This document shows, in pieces, positions 8,216 through 17,973 of a DNA stretch of 64,000 nt. The notes under the pieces were generated by a model. The model ran no database searches, was not told where the DNA came from, and worked only from the letters and a program-made list of their open reading frames with translations. Numbering within the stretch: position 1 is the first letter of the stretch; every line of letters begins with the position of its first letter. Made by a program: the position numbers and the translations under genes. The DNA lies in NCBI GenBank assembly GCA_900455085.1, contig UGTZ01000001.1, forward strand, positions 2,448,501 through 2,512,500, read 5' to 3'. The stretch is from Providencia rettgeri (GTDB lineage Bacteria > Pseudomonadota > Gammaproteobacteria > Enterobacterales > Enterobacteriaceae).

Positions 8216-10703
8216 CTATTCACAAGTTCGTTCTATAAACTGAATTTTTTCATTTTCTAACGATAATGAAAGTGGAACTGTACATTGTTGGTTATGACTA
8301 TTCCCCCATTTCACAATAATGATACTTTGATCTGGAACACCACTTAAATACACTTCCCCATCATTTGCAACAATACCTCCAGTCACTTGCTCTTCATTTT
8401 CTATAACAGAAACTTGTGTGCCAAATGCAATGGGTTTGCCTGCATGCTGCAGTTTTAATAATACTCTAGCGCCGCGTTTTGCTTGAAAATTAGCTAATAC
8501 AATAGCGCCTTGAGTAGGAACAACAGTTGCTGTATTAATAGCAACATCATTATTACCACTTAATGTTGCAGTATCGACACTAATTTTATTTCGTTCATAG
8601 CGTGTAACCGTAGGAATTACGGCAAAGCCTGAAGAGTTCGTATAGAGCGACTGCGCATTATTCACTTTTAAATTATCAATATCTTCAGCTTTTACGAGCA
8701 CTGCAGAATCATAAATAGTACGTGATGTCGTTAGCCCTCCAGAATGGAGTAATAATGCTCCTGTTGCACCGAGATCAACAGAATGATATTTAGGAGCATA
8801 ATTATAGCCTGCACTGTATTCCCCTGATGAAACGATATAGTTTACACTAATGGAATTACTATATTCATCATGACTATGGTGGTATCTTTGTGTGAGGTCA
8901 TACTGCAAATTATTATCTTCTAATTGCGTACTATTAAAACTCAATGAGCTAATAGAGTCGCCTTTTTTACTGGTATTATAGCTATAATTGATCCAATTAT
9001 TTCTCCACCCTAAATCAAAAGGAATACTCAAATTTAATGACAGCATTTGGTCATTAGTATTCAAATAATCTTGCTTTGTATAAGAATAAGCAACACTGTA
9101 ATTCATCGAATTATAATTAGAACTAAAACTCATGGTTAGATTTTTATCTGAACCACTTTTATCCCAATAATATTGCTGGTAACCATTCACTGATAAATAA
9201 CCTATTCCGTTAAGTGATTGGGATACTGATGCTTGAAACTGTTGTTTTTTCCGACCGATGTTATAAAAGTAATTATTCGAATCAGAGAAATCATAATAAT
9301 TCTTTGTTGAATAGCGATATGATGCTAAAGAAAAAGAAGTGCCTGTATCTGGAATATATTTTGAATACTGAATTCGGTATGATTGCCCTTCTGCCTTCTT
9401 TTTATCAATCAATCGTGCCGATGCTTGTGTAATATCTGTCGATATCGCACCAATATTACCTAAGTTTACTCCAGTACCTATTGTGTAAGCTTGATAGCCT
9501 TGGGAAACTAAAAAACCTCCATAAGCGGATAAGTTATATGGTAACCCATAAATTGCTGATGCTTGCGCAAAATTTGGTTTACGCCGTGCACTATCAACAT
9601 TATATTTACCAATATCTACACTATATTTTAATGCACCTGCCCTTTGCATCATTGGTACCGCTGAAAACGGCTGAATAAAAGATCGGATTGTTCCATTAGC
9701 TTCTTCAATGGAGACCTCAAGGTCACCACTGTATGAAGTTGGATATAAATCATTAATTGAAAACTCACCGGGGGGTACAGTTGTTTGATAAATCACATTA
9801 CCATTTTGCCTAATAGTAACAATCGCATTTGATTGTGCAATTCCTGTGACTGTCGGTGCAAAACCTCTTTCACTTTGAGGCAACATACTTTCATCGGAAG
9901 CTAACCTTATCCCACGATAAGGGTTGCTTTCCATCACACCATTATCAGAGGATGTTTCACCAATCGTTAATCGACTTTTTAAACTTCTGATATCTCGCTC
10001 TATATAGGTTTGTAAGTTATTCCAATTTGTTTCATTTGTTGTATTACTATATGTGCTATAGCTACGCAAACGCCAAGCATTTATATTAATACCGCTTCTT
10101 AAACCTAAAAATGTATTATCTCTGTTATCTCTATTTTGGTACCAATGCTTATTAAATCTTGCAGTGTAATTAACAAATGCCGCATTAATTCCATCGTCCC
10201 ATTCTTTCGGTTCAACGTAACCTCGGCTAGTATTTTCTAATCCAATTTGAGGAATACTAACTTGTAGCTGTTGGATTTCGAATTTGTATTGATAATTAGC
10301 GCTAGGAATAATTTGAGCAATATCGTTCAAATATTCATCATCTTCAATTACTGAGAACTTTTCGCTTGCTGAGTTTTTTTACCCCCCACTCTAGTAGCAT
10401 TTTTTTTGTTATTTTAGGGAGTAGATTTTTAGTTTTATCATCAAATAAAAATGTAATATTCTTATTGTCCACCCGTTGATCATTAATATAAATATCAACA
10501 AAATAGTCACCTGGTAATTGCCCACCTGCGGATGACAAGTAGCCCAAGCTATTCACATCGGCAACTTGACTTTCAATTCCAGTGTTGATGGCATTGATAT
10601 CAAATATATCTTCAGCAATTGTATTATTGGCATACAATATCAAGCTGATCGTAGTAAAAACTTTAGAATACATAAGTCTATTTTTGGTATAGAGAACTGA
10701 CAT
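8216..10703 (-). CDS. Fimbrial outer-membrane usher, frameshifted as sequenced
   Basis: Two adjacent frames on the reverse strand make one usher of about 830 residues, the normal family length. The first (10344-10703) holds the signal peptide and the N-terminal domain, including GQLPGDYFVDIYIN. The second (8216-10330) holds the rest of that domain, the beta-barrel, the plug and the C-terminal domains. The break lies at a T7 run (10374-10380) next to a C6 run. Removing one base joins EWGVK to NSASEKFSVIEDDEYLND and restores the frame. Ushers thread chaperone-subunit complexes through the outer membrane. Given the many similar one-base breaks nearby, I think this is a sequence error, though a real phase-variable tract cannot be excluded. 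Confidence 0.88.
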
Positions 10704-10714
10704 CTTAGATACTC

Positions 10715-11377
10715 TTACTTGTTTTTTTTCTCTATGATAGCGCCATAGTCATTAATAAACTGAACAACTATTGAATCATCATTATTTGTTTTTTTCTTAA
10801 GAATGTAGTCATTTTTAAATGGGTATATTAAGCTAGCGCCATCAACGACCTCGCCATTGATAAGGATATTTTTGATTGATAAATGATATGGTGTTTGGTT
10901 ATCAATCATAACTTCATCTGATTTTTCAACTAAATGAACCTTTTCAAAATCAAAAGGTTCAATATCTTTCGACCTTAAAAATAATTTAAATTGTGAGTTT
11001 ATAATTATCTGTAGCTCATTTTCAATACTATTATCTTTCGGTGGTATTGATTTAATATTAAGCAAATAGATTTTTTCTTCATTTGAATTTATAGGTTCAC
11101 CTATGTATGAGATCCTTGCTGAACCATTTGTATCTGGTTCAATTCGGAATAATGGTGGTGTAGCAATAAATGGTGCTTTACCCTCACCATTCAATGGAGA
11201 AACCCAACTTTGGATTAAAAATGGTTTTTCTTTATCACTATTAAAAATCGGGATATCAATTTCACGTTTGTTTTCTTCATAGACAAAACGAGTTCCACCT
11301 ACACTAATACCTGACGCTTGAGAGATGTTAGAAATAGAAAATAAACATATACAGATTGAAAAAAATATTTTTTTCAT
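10715..11377 (-). CDS. Periplasmic fimbrial chaperone
   Basis: A 220-residue PapD-like chaperone. The signal peptide is about residues 1-22 (MKKIFFSICICLFSISN). Two immunoglobulin-like domains follow. The G1-strand region reads PPLFRIEPDTNGSARISYIG, with the Arg that anchors subunit C-termini, followed by EEKIYLLNIKSIPP. It stabilises fimbrial subunits by donor-strand complementation and delivers them to the usher. I chose the ATG at 11377, where the signal peptide starts. An upstream TTG at 11413 would add 12 residues with no secretion logic. It lies between the pilin gene and the usher gene, spaced by 57 and 11 bases. Confidence 0.92.
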   Translation of the reverse strand: MKKIFFSICICLFSISNISQASGISVGGTRFVYEENKREIDIPIFNSDKEKPFLIQSWVSPLNGEGKAPFIATPPLFRIEPDTNGSARISYIGEPINSNEEKIYLLNIKSIPPKDNSIENELQIIINSQFKLFLRSKDIEPFDFEKVHLVEKSDEVMIDNQTPYHLSIKNILINGEVVDGASLIYPFKNDYILKKKTNNDDSIVVQFINDYGAIIEKKNK

Positions 11378-11434
11378 AAAACAGCCATGATATTGATGTG
11401 GAAAAGAGGGCAACCATTGTCGCCCTACAACTAA

Positions 11435-11956
11435 TTAATGATATTGAATGTTATATACTGCACTACTATTAGCAGGGCCTGCAGTTGCTACGCCTGTTGC
11501 TTTATAACGAGCTACATAATCTAAATCTACTGTTGCACCATCAAATTCAATTAGTTTTGAATCATCAAATAATTTGATTTGTGTTGTTGCGTCTTTTTCA
11601 AATAAAGCAATACCGACATTATTTGCAACACCTATACCTTGGTTAATGGCAAGAATATCGCGGTCTGCAGTATCACGTGTACCACCAAAGCGTACGGTTA
11701 TTTTAGAGTTTGCTGGACAATCAACAAGCTTAATCGTGAAGTCTTTCAATCCTGCAACTTCACCCTGTGCAGCTAAACTTTTAGCTGATACCTTTCCAAG
11801 GTCAACATTTAAATTTTTTGAGTTACTATCAACTGTACAAGCAATATCAGTTATTTCCCCGCTAAAATTAATTGTACCTGAAGCAAAAACAGTTGGCGCA
11901 GATGTTACAGCTAAAGCAACCCCTATTACTGCTAGGGATTTTTTTAGAATACTCAT
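11435..11956 (-). CDS. Major fimbrial subunit
   Basis: A 173-residue type 1-like pilin. The signal peptide is about residues 1-25 (MSILKKSLAVIGVALAV, then ...TVFA). Next comes the donor-strand extension GTINFSGEITDIACTVD, the two conserved cysteines about 40 residues apart (ACTVD and VDCPANS), and a terminal AVYNIQYH with the chaperone-recognition Tyr. It is the first and presumably most expressed gene of the operon pilin-chaperone-usher-adhesin. No minor pilin genes are present, so the fimbria may have a simple two-subunit composition. Confidence 0.93.
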   Translation of the reverse strand: MSILKKSLAVIGVALAVTSAPTVFASGTINFSGEITDIACTVDSNSKNLNVDLGKVSAKSLAAQGEVAGLKDFTIKLVDCPANSKITVRFGGTRDTADRDILAINQGIGVANNVGIALFEKDATTQIKLFDDSKLIEFDGATVDLDYVARYKATGVATAGPANSSAVYNIQYH

Positions 11957-12164
11957 AATAGTTCCTATAATATAAATTTTTAATTATTAATTACTACTAT
12001 ATGAATAAATCAATTACTCATATTGGGTGTGCGAAAGAAATATACCATTTACCTTTAGTTAAGTTAACTAATGGATACATTGAATTTTTTAAAATGACAT
12101 CTAAAATATTTATGTTTGATTTTGATTATTCATTAATTGGCTCATTCATTTAAATTTTTCATTA

Positions 12165-13004
12165 TCAATTAGGTAATATCTTAAAATTTTTATTAGCCAT
12201 TGAATTTTTATTCATATACATGTAAAAATTATAGAATGATTTTTTATTTGCTGTTTTCAGCTCTTTTAATGAATTATTATTCAATTCCTTCTGGACTAAA
12301 TTTTTTGGTAACCATAAATGCCCAATCGAATTCTCTGTTAATTGAATTGCCAAATCCACATTAGGAACATGAATAGTTTGGATGCTTTTTATACCATCCA
12401 TCTCTGTAGATCCCAAAGCAATCAATGTTGTTTTTTCCATTAATTTTAATACATTATCAGCATGACAATGTTGAAGCTTATGATTTGGATTGGTTACAAA
12501 CACCGCCTCAACTTGCTCGAGATATATAGGGTTTAACGACTCAACATAATGGTGAGTAATTAATAAATCATAATTTTCAACTCCAAAAATATCTGATTTT
12601 TTTAATAAAACACGTTTTAAATCAATATCATAATCTTTTCTGGAGCGACTTAAATCCCCAATTTTTTTCAGTATTTCATCACTTTGATATAGTGAATCAA
12701 TAACAATATTAATTTTATTATTTTCTTCATAATTTAATGACTTAGCAACCTCTTCTAATGAAATTGCTTTATTTGTTACCTCTCTCGATAGCGCTAATAG
12801 CTGCTCTCCTTGTTTAGTTAATACTGCACGACGTTTTTCTAAAGAAAATATTTCAATTTCCAATGTTTGCTCTAATTTACTAATGGTGTAGCTAATTGAT
12901 GATTGTGTCCTATGCAAAATTTCAGCTGCTTGAGCAAAACCACCGTAGTCAACCACTGCCTGTAGAGTTATCCATTGATCTAACGTTGTTCGAGTTTTTT
13001 CCAT
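12165..13004 (-). CDS. LysR-type transcriptional regulator next to fimbrial operon
   Basis: A 279-residue LysR-family protein. The winged helix-turn-helix is at about 8-66, with the FAQAAEILHRTQSSISYTIS recognition region. A substrate-binding-like effector domain follows. The start at 13004 (MEKTRTTLDQW) has TTGGAG seven bases upstream. A 19-codon longer open frame has none. It is transcribed in the same direction as the fimbrial genes, 208 bases upstream of the pilin gene, so it is a plausible regulator of them. No target is known. The coding sequence is strongly AT-rich, as is the fimbrial operon, which suggests later acquisition. Confidence 0.88.
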   Translation of the reverse strand: MEKTRTTLDQWITLQAVVDYGGFAQAAEILHRTQSSISYTISKLEQTLEIEIFSLEKRRAVLTKQGEQLLALSREVTNKAISLEEVAKSLNYEENNKINIVIDSLYQSDEILKKIGDLSRSRKDYDIDLKRVLLKKSDIFGVENYDLLITHHYVESLNPIYLEQVEAVFVTNPNHKLQHCHADNVLKLMEKTTLIALGSTEMDGIKSIQTIHVPNVDLAIQLTENSIGHLWLPKNLVQKELNNNSLKELKTANKKSFYNFYMYMNKNSMANKNFKILPN

Positions 13005-13715
13005 CGAGTCTCCAAGTATTAATCTGGGAGTCATTTTTATTATATAATTAAAATATAGCAATATATTTTATATATCGTTAATAAGTGATTATACATAATT
13101 CTTAGTATTTACTCATATGTTTAAAATTATTTAATCTCTTTTTTTTAGTATGTAAGGAATAATTTTTAATATGAAGATTCATTTTATATGTGAAATATGT
13201 TTTTTATACTTACTACATTATGGATAGAAATAGCCAATAAATAATTTCAATTTTAAATTAAAAAAATAATAATTTCATAAAGATGAAAAAAAAATTAATT
13301 TTAGAAGAAAAAACAATACTCAATTATAATTATTGTAAAGCATAAAAATAATAACCATAACTGGCTAGTCATTTAATGATGATTTAATAATATTATCTAC
13401 TACATAGTTGGGCTTTACATTAGATAAATAAAAAAGAATATCACAATACAAACATTGAAATAAAGCTGCTTCAGTATATATACTAAGATCTAATTTCATG
13501 ATTAATGTAACACAGGCTAATTACTGCCAGTTATAATATTATCAGCATAATAATTACTTAAAACGATACGGTTTGATATTTATTAGTTCTAGTTTATATG
13601 ATTTTAGGCAAGTAATAATATGAACCCTCGTTCATTCTATAAATACACTCTTTTAAATAAAAAAAGCCATTACTTAAAAGTAATGGCTTAAAACATTATT
13701 CTGTAAAACTAAACA
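13005..13715. other. AT-rich non-coding stretch with lpxM terminator
   Basis: About 710 bases that are visibly much more AT-rich than the flanks, with many A and T runs. I find no frame with a start, a ribosome site and recognisable sequence. The only clear element is the terminator at its right end. It presumably contains the promoter of the LysR gene and may be an H-NS-bound region. That is an inference from base composition. Confidence 0.5.
13655..13689 (-). terminator. Rho-independent terminator after lpxM
   Basis: A perfect ten-base-pair stem AAGCCATTAC / GTAATGGCTT at 13664-13673 and 13680-13689. Read on the reverse strand it is followed by TTTTTTATTT. It lies 26 bases past the lpxM stop codon. 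Confidence 0.9.
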
Positions 13716-14690
13716 CTAACGGTAGAGATCTTTTCGCTGATAAGGTTCTATCTCTCCCTCTTTTCGCGTTTTTAATAGCTTTAATATCCATGTGTATTGT
13801 TCTAAGTTTGGAGCAACCAGATATTCCAGCTCCTCATTCATTCTTCGTGCGATGTACTTATCGTCCTTTCCATCGATATCATCCATTGGCTCACGGATAT
13901 AAATATGCAATTGGTGCGTTTTATGATCATAAACGGGAAATAGCGGTACAACTTTCGCCTTGCAAACTTTCATTAGCCTGCCGATAGCAGGTAATGTTGC
14001 CTTATATGTACCAAAAAAATCAACAAATTCACTATGCTCTTCACCATGATCTTGGTCAGGAAGATAAAAACCCCAATAACCTTGCCTAACAGAAGCGATA
14101 AAAGGCTTAATCCCCGCCTCTCTTGAGTGCAGACGCCCCCCAAAATGGTATCTCGCTTTATTCCATAAGTAATCGGCAACAGGGTTCTTTTGGTGATGAA
14201 ACATTGCAGCCATTTGTTGGCCTTTTGCTGCTAATAACATGGCTGGCGCATCAACAGCCCAGCCATGAGGAACCATAAAAATAACATTACTTTGCTGCTG
14301 TTTTAAGCGCTCTATAATTTCTTGATTATGCCAATGTGTCCTCGCTAGCGTTTTACTCGCACCACGAAGACATAACTCTGCCAACATGACAAAAGACTGT
14401 GGTGCGGTTTCAAACATGCGATCAACTAACTCTTCTCGTTGATGTTCGGTCAATTCCGGAAAACAATAAAGTAAGTTAATTTTGGCACGACGACGGCCAC
14501 TTTTAGCAAGCCGCCCAACCCATTTTCCTATTTTAGCAAGTAAAGGGTCACGGATCTTAACAGGAATGAAAGCCAATCCCGCTAAAACACCAGCCCCTAG
14601 CCACACCCCCCAATATTTAGGTAATAGGTAAGAACGGTGAAAAGTTGGCACATAGCCTTTTTTACTATCAGTGTCTTGATCTTTATTCAT
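13716..14690 (-). CDS. lpxM: Lipid A late acyltransferase LpxM (MsbB)
   Basis: A 324-residue inner-membrane enzyme, one residue longer than in E. coli. It transfers the last secondary acyl chain (myristate in E. coli) from acyl-ACP to the lipid A precursor. The HX4D catalytic motif of the lysophospholipid acyltransferase superfamily is visible as HGWAVD at 142-147. A single N-terminal membrane helix lies near 28-44. The gene order pykA-lpxM-mepM is the E. coli order, here interrupted by the fimbrial cluster. A terminator upstream (14763-14788) separates it from mepM, so it likely has its own promoter. Confidence 0.95.
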   Translation of the reverse strand: MNKDQDTDSKKGYVPTFHRSYLLPKYWGVWLGAGVLAGLAFIPVKIRDPLLAKIGKWVGRLAKSGRRRAKINLLYCFPELTEHQREELVDRMFETAPQSFVMLAELCLRGASKTLARTHWHNQEIIERLKQQQSNVIFMVPHGWAVDAPAMLLAAKGQQMAAMFHHQKNPVADYLWNKARYHFGGRLHSREAGIKPFIASVRQGYWGFYLPDQDHGEEHSEFVDFFGTYKATLPAIGRLMKVCKAKVVPLFPVYDHKTHQLHIYIREPMDDIDGKDDKYIARRMNEELEYLVAPNLEQYTWILKLLKTRKEGEIEPYQRKDLYR

Positions 14691-14753
14691 GCTGTACTCA
14701 AGTGAATAATAGCCATCTTTCTATAGCTTATAATAATAGTTTACGGGAGCATT

Positions 14754-14788
14754 ACAAAGAAAACTGGCAGATACAAGTACCTGCCAGT
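14754..14788 (-). terminator. Rho-independent terminator after mepM
   Basis: Stem ACTGGCAG / CTGCCAGT at 14763-14770 and 14781-14788 with a ten-base loop. On the reverse strand it is followed by TTTTCTTTG. It lies 21 bases past the mepM stop codon. Confidence 0.8.
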
Positions 14789-14808
14789 GATAAAAATAGA
14801 AACTTAAA

Positions 14809-16149
14809 TTACTGTAGCTTGAGTTGTGGTTTCGTTTCTTTCACAAGCGCTAAATATTCTTTACGCTCTTTTCCTGTTAAACCACCAGAACTCGGTAATT
14901 TTGCGGTGAGTGGATTTACCGCTTGTTGATTTACCCACATTTCAAAATGTAGATGAGGACCAGTCGAACGCCCTGTATTGCCTGATAACGCAATACGATC
15001 ACCTCGCTTAACTTTCTGGCCTGGCTTAACTAATAATTGACGTAAGTGCATATAACGAGTTGTATATTGGCGGCCATGACGGATTGCAATAAAGTTACCT
15101 GCAGCGCCGCTGTATTTTGAAACAATCACTTCGCCATCGCCAACAGCAAGTACTGGTGTGCCAACAGGCATTGCGAAATCCACACCTTTATGCGGTGCTA
15201 CGCGCCCAGTAACTGGGTTAACTCGCCGAGGGTTGAATTGTGAAGAGACTCTAAACTGCTTAGCAGTTGGAAAACGTAAGAAACCACGTTCTAAACCATT
15301 CCCTTCACTGTCATAATAGCGTCCATCTTCAGCGCGAAAAGCATAATAGCTTTTTCCATTCGTTTGTAGGCGAACACCAATAAGTTGGCTCTGTTCACTG
15401 CGACCATTAAGCATTTCCCTGCTCATTAATACACTGAACTTATCGCCTTTTTTCAATTTTTTGAAATCAACCTGCCATTGTAAAGCTTTAATTACCTCAC
15501 GGCCTTCATTACGCGTTAAGCCCGCTTTATTTGTACTTTGCGCAAATGTGCCGTCAACCGTACCGTTTAAAACACTGTTAGTCCATTCACCTTCGCGAAT
15601 CTGCTTAGCTTCTTCAAATTTGTTTGTCGTCCCAACACGGGTAAATACACGGGTCTCACGGCGAGAAACTTCCCATGTTAATGACTCTAACTCACCCTGA
15701 TCAGTTAACGACCAATTTAATGACTGGCCTATCTTCAGATTTCTCAGTGATTTATGTTGGTTAGATAGTGTTGCAACGTCACCAGCTTCAATACCGAATT
15801 GAGTTAAAATAGTCGTTAAGTTATCACCACTTGCAACAACATATTCATGGACGAGAGGCGCAGCCACTCCTCCCGTCTCTACGGCTTCTGCTTCAGTATC
15901 AGCGAGGCCTTCATCTGGTAGCTGTTCACTACTGTCTTGAATTATATCGTCGGTAGCATCACTTGCAGGTAATAATGAAAGCGGAATGATGGTATCCGGT
16001 GTACCATCATATTCAGCTGTTGTTGGTACATGAACTGGCCGCCAAATTGCGACGGCCATAGTCGCTACAGTGAGCGAACTTAATACAATTTTGTGTGTTC
16101 TAGACAGGCTACCGTATACCTGAGCCAGACTTTTGGCCATTTGCTGCAC
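14809..16149 (-). CDS. mepM: Murein DD-endopeptidase MepM
   Basis: A 446-residue periplasmic zinc hydrolase that cuts D-Ala-mDAP cross-links so new glycan can be inserted. The order is a cytoplasmic tail and membrane anchor (about 20-38), an OapA/LysM-like region (about 98-146, HEYVVASGDNLTTIL), and an M23 domain with zinc ligands H320 and D324 (HKGVDF) and H401 within HLH at 399-401. It starts with GTG at 16149. AGGA lies a suitable distance upstream and E. coli MepM starts at the same MQQ-A sequence. The start is 20 bases past the znuA stop, so the two are probably co-transcribed, as in E. coli. Confidence 0.95.
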   Translation of the reverse strand: MQQMAKSLAQVYGSLSRTHKIVLSSLTVATMAVAIWRPVHVPTTAEYDGTPDTIIPLSLLPASDATDDIIQDSSEQLPDEGLADTEAEAVETGGVAAPLVHEYVVASGDNLTTILTQFGIEAGDVATLSNQHKSLRNLKIGQSLNWSLTDQGELESLTWEVSRRETRVFTRVGTTNKFEEAKQIREGEWTNSVLNGTVDGTFAQSTNKAGLTRNEGREVIKALQWQVDFKKLKKGDKFSVLMSREMLNGRSEQSQLIGVRLQTNGKSYYAFRAEDGRYYDSEGNGLERGFLRFPTAKQFRVSSQFNPRRVNPVTGRVAPHKGVDFAMPVGTPVLAVGDGEVIVSKYSGAAGNFIAIRHGRQYTTRYMHLRQLLVKPGQKVKRGDRIALSGNTGRSTGPHLHFEMWVNQQAVNPLTAKLPSSGGLTGKERKEYLALVKETKPQLKLQ

Positions 16150-16169
16150 TTAAACAATTCCTTCTATTT

Positions 16170-17129
16170 TTAATCCAGGCAGCTGGCGTATTGCTCTGAT
16201 AATTGAGTCAAAAACTGCATGTAGCTATCCGGCCCTATTGCCAGCCCAATTCCTAGTGGGTCGAGAGTTCCCATTTTCACCCCCGTATTACGTGCTACAC
16301 TTTCAATCACAGCAGGCCTGAATTGAGGCTCAGCAAAAACACATTGCGCTTTATGCTCAACCAATTGTGTTCGTATTTGATGTAATTTCTGCGCGCCAGG
16401 TTGTATTTCTGGGTTTATCGTAAAGTGCCCCAATGGAGCTAATTGATAGTGTTTTTCAAAGTAGCCATAAGCGTCGTGAAAAACAAAATAACCCTTGTTT
16501 TTAGCTGGCTGCAAAATACTAGCAATTTTCTGATCATTTTGCGTCATATTTTCTTTGAATTTACGAAGGTTTACGTCTAGCTTATCTTTTTGTTCAGGAT
16601 AAAGCTCTACTAAACGCTCATAAATGTCTTGCGCAGCAAAATTTGCAATTTCTGGAGACAACCAGATGTGCATATTATACTCACCGTGGTGATGATGTTC
16701 GTGATCCTTGTCATGATTAGCTTCATCTCCATGTTCATGGTCGTGTTCATCTTCATGGGACTCTGCCATAAGAAGTGGCTTAATATTTTTCTGTTCAGCC
16801 AGTGCTAGGCGTTTATTCTGTGGTAATGTATTGATTGGCTTCTGTAAAAACATCTCCATATCAGGACCAACCCATACGAATAAATCAGCCTGTTTAATTT
16901 TTTTCAAATCAGAAGGTTTAAGTGCATAATCATGGGGCGAAGCACCGTCTGGTAATAAAACTTGTGTCTCAGTGACACCATCTGCAATTCCCGCGGCAAT
17001 AAAGGCCAGTGGGCGTATTGAGGCCACAACATCAGCATTCGCAGCTGATACCATTGTTGCACTTAATACGGAGCTCGCCACTGCTCCAAAAAGAAATTTG
17101 CAGGCAATGTTTTTCGATTTATGTATCAT
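16170..17129 (-). CDS. znuA: Zinc ABC transporter periplasmic binding protein ZnuA
   Basis: A 319-residue cluster A-I binding protein that captures Zn2+ in the periplasm for ZnuBC. It has a signal peptide of about 32 residues and the ligand His66 (GASPHDY). A His/Asp/Glu-rich flexible loop covers about 125-150 and is thought to collect zinc. Ligand His154 (NMHIWLSP) and a third His in FVFHDAYGYF follow. I place the start at 17129 (MIHKSKN), because the longer frame would run into the Zur operator. It is divergent from znuCB and likely co-transcribed with mepM. Confidence 0.96.
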   Translation of the reverse strand: MIHKSKNIACKFLFGAVASSVLSATMVSAANADVVASIRPLAFIAAGIADGVTETQVLLPDGASPHDYALKPSDLKKIKQADLFVWVGPDMEMFLQKPINTLPQNKRLALAEQKNIKPLLMAESHEDEHDHEHGDEANHDKDHEHHHHGEYNMHIWLSPEIANFAAQDIYERLVELYPEQKDKLDVNLRKFKENMTQNDQKIASILQPAKNKGYFVFHDAYGYFEKHYQLAPLGHFTINPEIQPGAQKLHQIRTQLVEHKAQCVFAEPQFRPAVIESVARNTGVKMGTLDPLGIGLAIGPDSYMQFLTQLSEQYASCLD

Positions 17130-17157
17130 AGCAGTCTTTTTCCGTGATTTTGATTTT

Positions 17158-17180
17158 GAAATGTTATAATATAACACAAC
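17158..17180. promoter_or_regulatory. Zur operator between znuA and znuC
   Basis: The sequence GAAATGTTATAATATAACACAAC is a near-palindrome that matches the enterobacterial Zur box (GAAATGTTATANTATAACATTTC) at 19 or more of 23 positions. It lies 28 bases from the znuA start codon and 26 from the znuC start codon. One site can therefore silence both divergent transcripts when zinc is plentiful. Confidence 0.9.
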
Positions 17181-17205
17181 ATGAATTCTGCAAGATGTTT
17201 TTCAC

Positions 17206-17973
17206 ATGCAACCATTACTGACTTTAAATAAGATTTCTGTTTCATTTGGCGAAAAACAGGTTCTCAATGATGTTACCTTTGAACTGAATAAAGGTGATAT
17301 CGTAACCCTTTTAGGCCCGAATGGAGCTGGAAAATCAACAATTGTACGTGTTGTACTCGGGCTACTTGCCCCTACATCAGGTACTATTACGCGTCCTTCT
17401 TCTCTCGCTATTGGCTATGTTCCACAAAAACTTCATTTGGATACGACGCTACCCCTTACTGTTAAACGTTTTATGTTATTAAAACTTGGTGTTCGTAAAG
17501 AGCATTTATTGCCTGCACTCGAAAGAGTCAAAGCAACGCATTTACTCGAACAACCGATGCAAAAGTTATCAGGCGGTGAAACACAACGTGTTTTACTGGC
17601 TCGTGCCCTACTCAATAAACCGGATCTCCTCGTACTTGATGAGCCAGCTCAAGGTGTTGATATCACAGGTCAAGTTGCACTATATGACTTAATCAACCAA
17701 TTAAGAACTGAGCTTAACTGCGCTGTATTAATGGTTTCCCATGACTTGCATCTCGTGATGGCAAAAACAGATAAAGTACTTTGCATTAACGGCCATATTT
17801 GCTGTTCTGGGGCGCCCGATGTTGTTTCAAACCATCCAGAATTTGTCGCTATGTTTGGTTATCGCGGTGCTCAACAACTTGGTGTATACCGCCATCAGCA
17901 TAATCATCAACATGATTTAGAAGGCAATATTATTGTTGGTCACCAACACAGCAAGGACTGCAAACATGATTGA
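17206..17973 (+). CDS. znuC: Zinc ABC transporter ATPase ZnuC
   Basis: A 255-residue ABC ATPase. Walker A is GPNGAGKST (about 38-46), the signature is LSGGETQRV, Walker B is LLVLDEP, and the H-loop lies in VSHDLHLVM. The C-terminus is His-rich (YRHQHNHQHD and HQHSKDCKHD), a ZnuC trait thought to sense or bind zinc. It powers the ZnuB permease. Its last eight bases overlap the start of znuB, so the two are translationally coupled. Under the Zur box upstream. Confidence 0.96.
   Translation: MQPLLTLNKISVSFGEKQVLNDVTFELNKGDIVTLLGPNGAGKSTIVRVVLGLLAPTSGTITRPSSLAIGYVPQKLHLDTTLPLTVKRFMLLKLGVRKEHLLPALERVKATHLLEQPMQKLSGGETQRVLLARALLNKPDLLVLDEPAQGVDITGQVALYDLINQLRTELNCAVLMVSHDLHLVMAKTDKVLCINGHICCSGAPDVVSNHPEFVAMFGYRGAQQLGVYRHQHNHQHDLEGNIIVGHQHSKDCKHD

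Noticed and set aside
13141..13230. Tiny forward frame with a distant AGGA in the AT-rich gap
   Set aside because: Eighteen codons only, poor spacing, and chance frames are expected in such AT-rich DNA.
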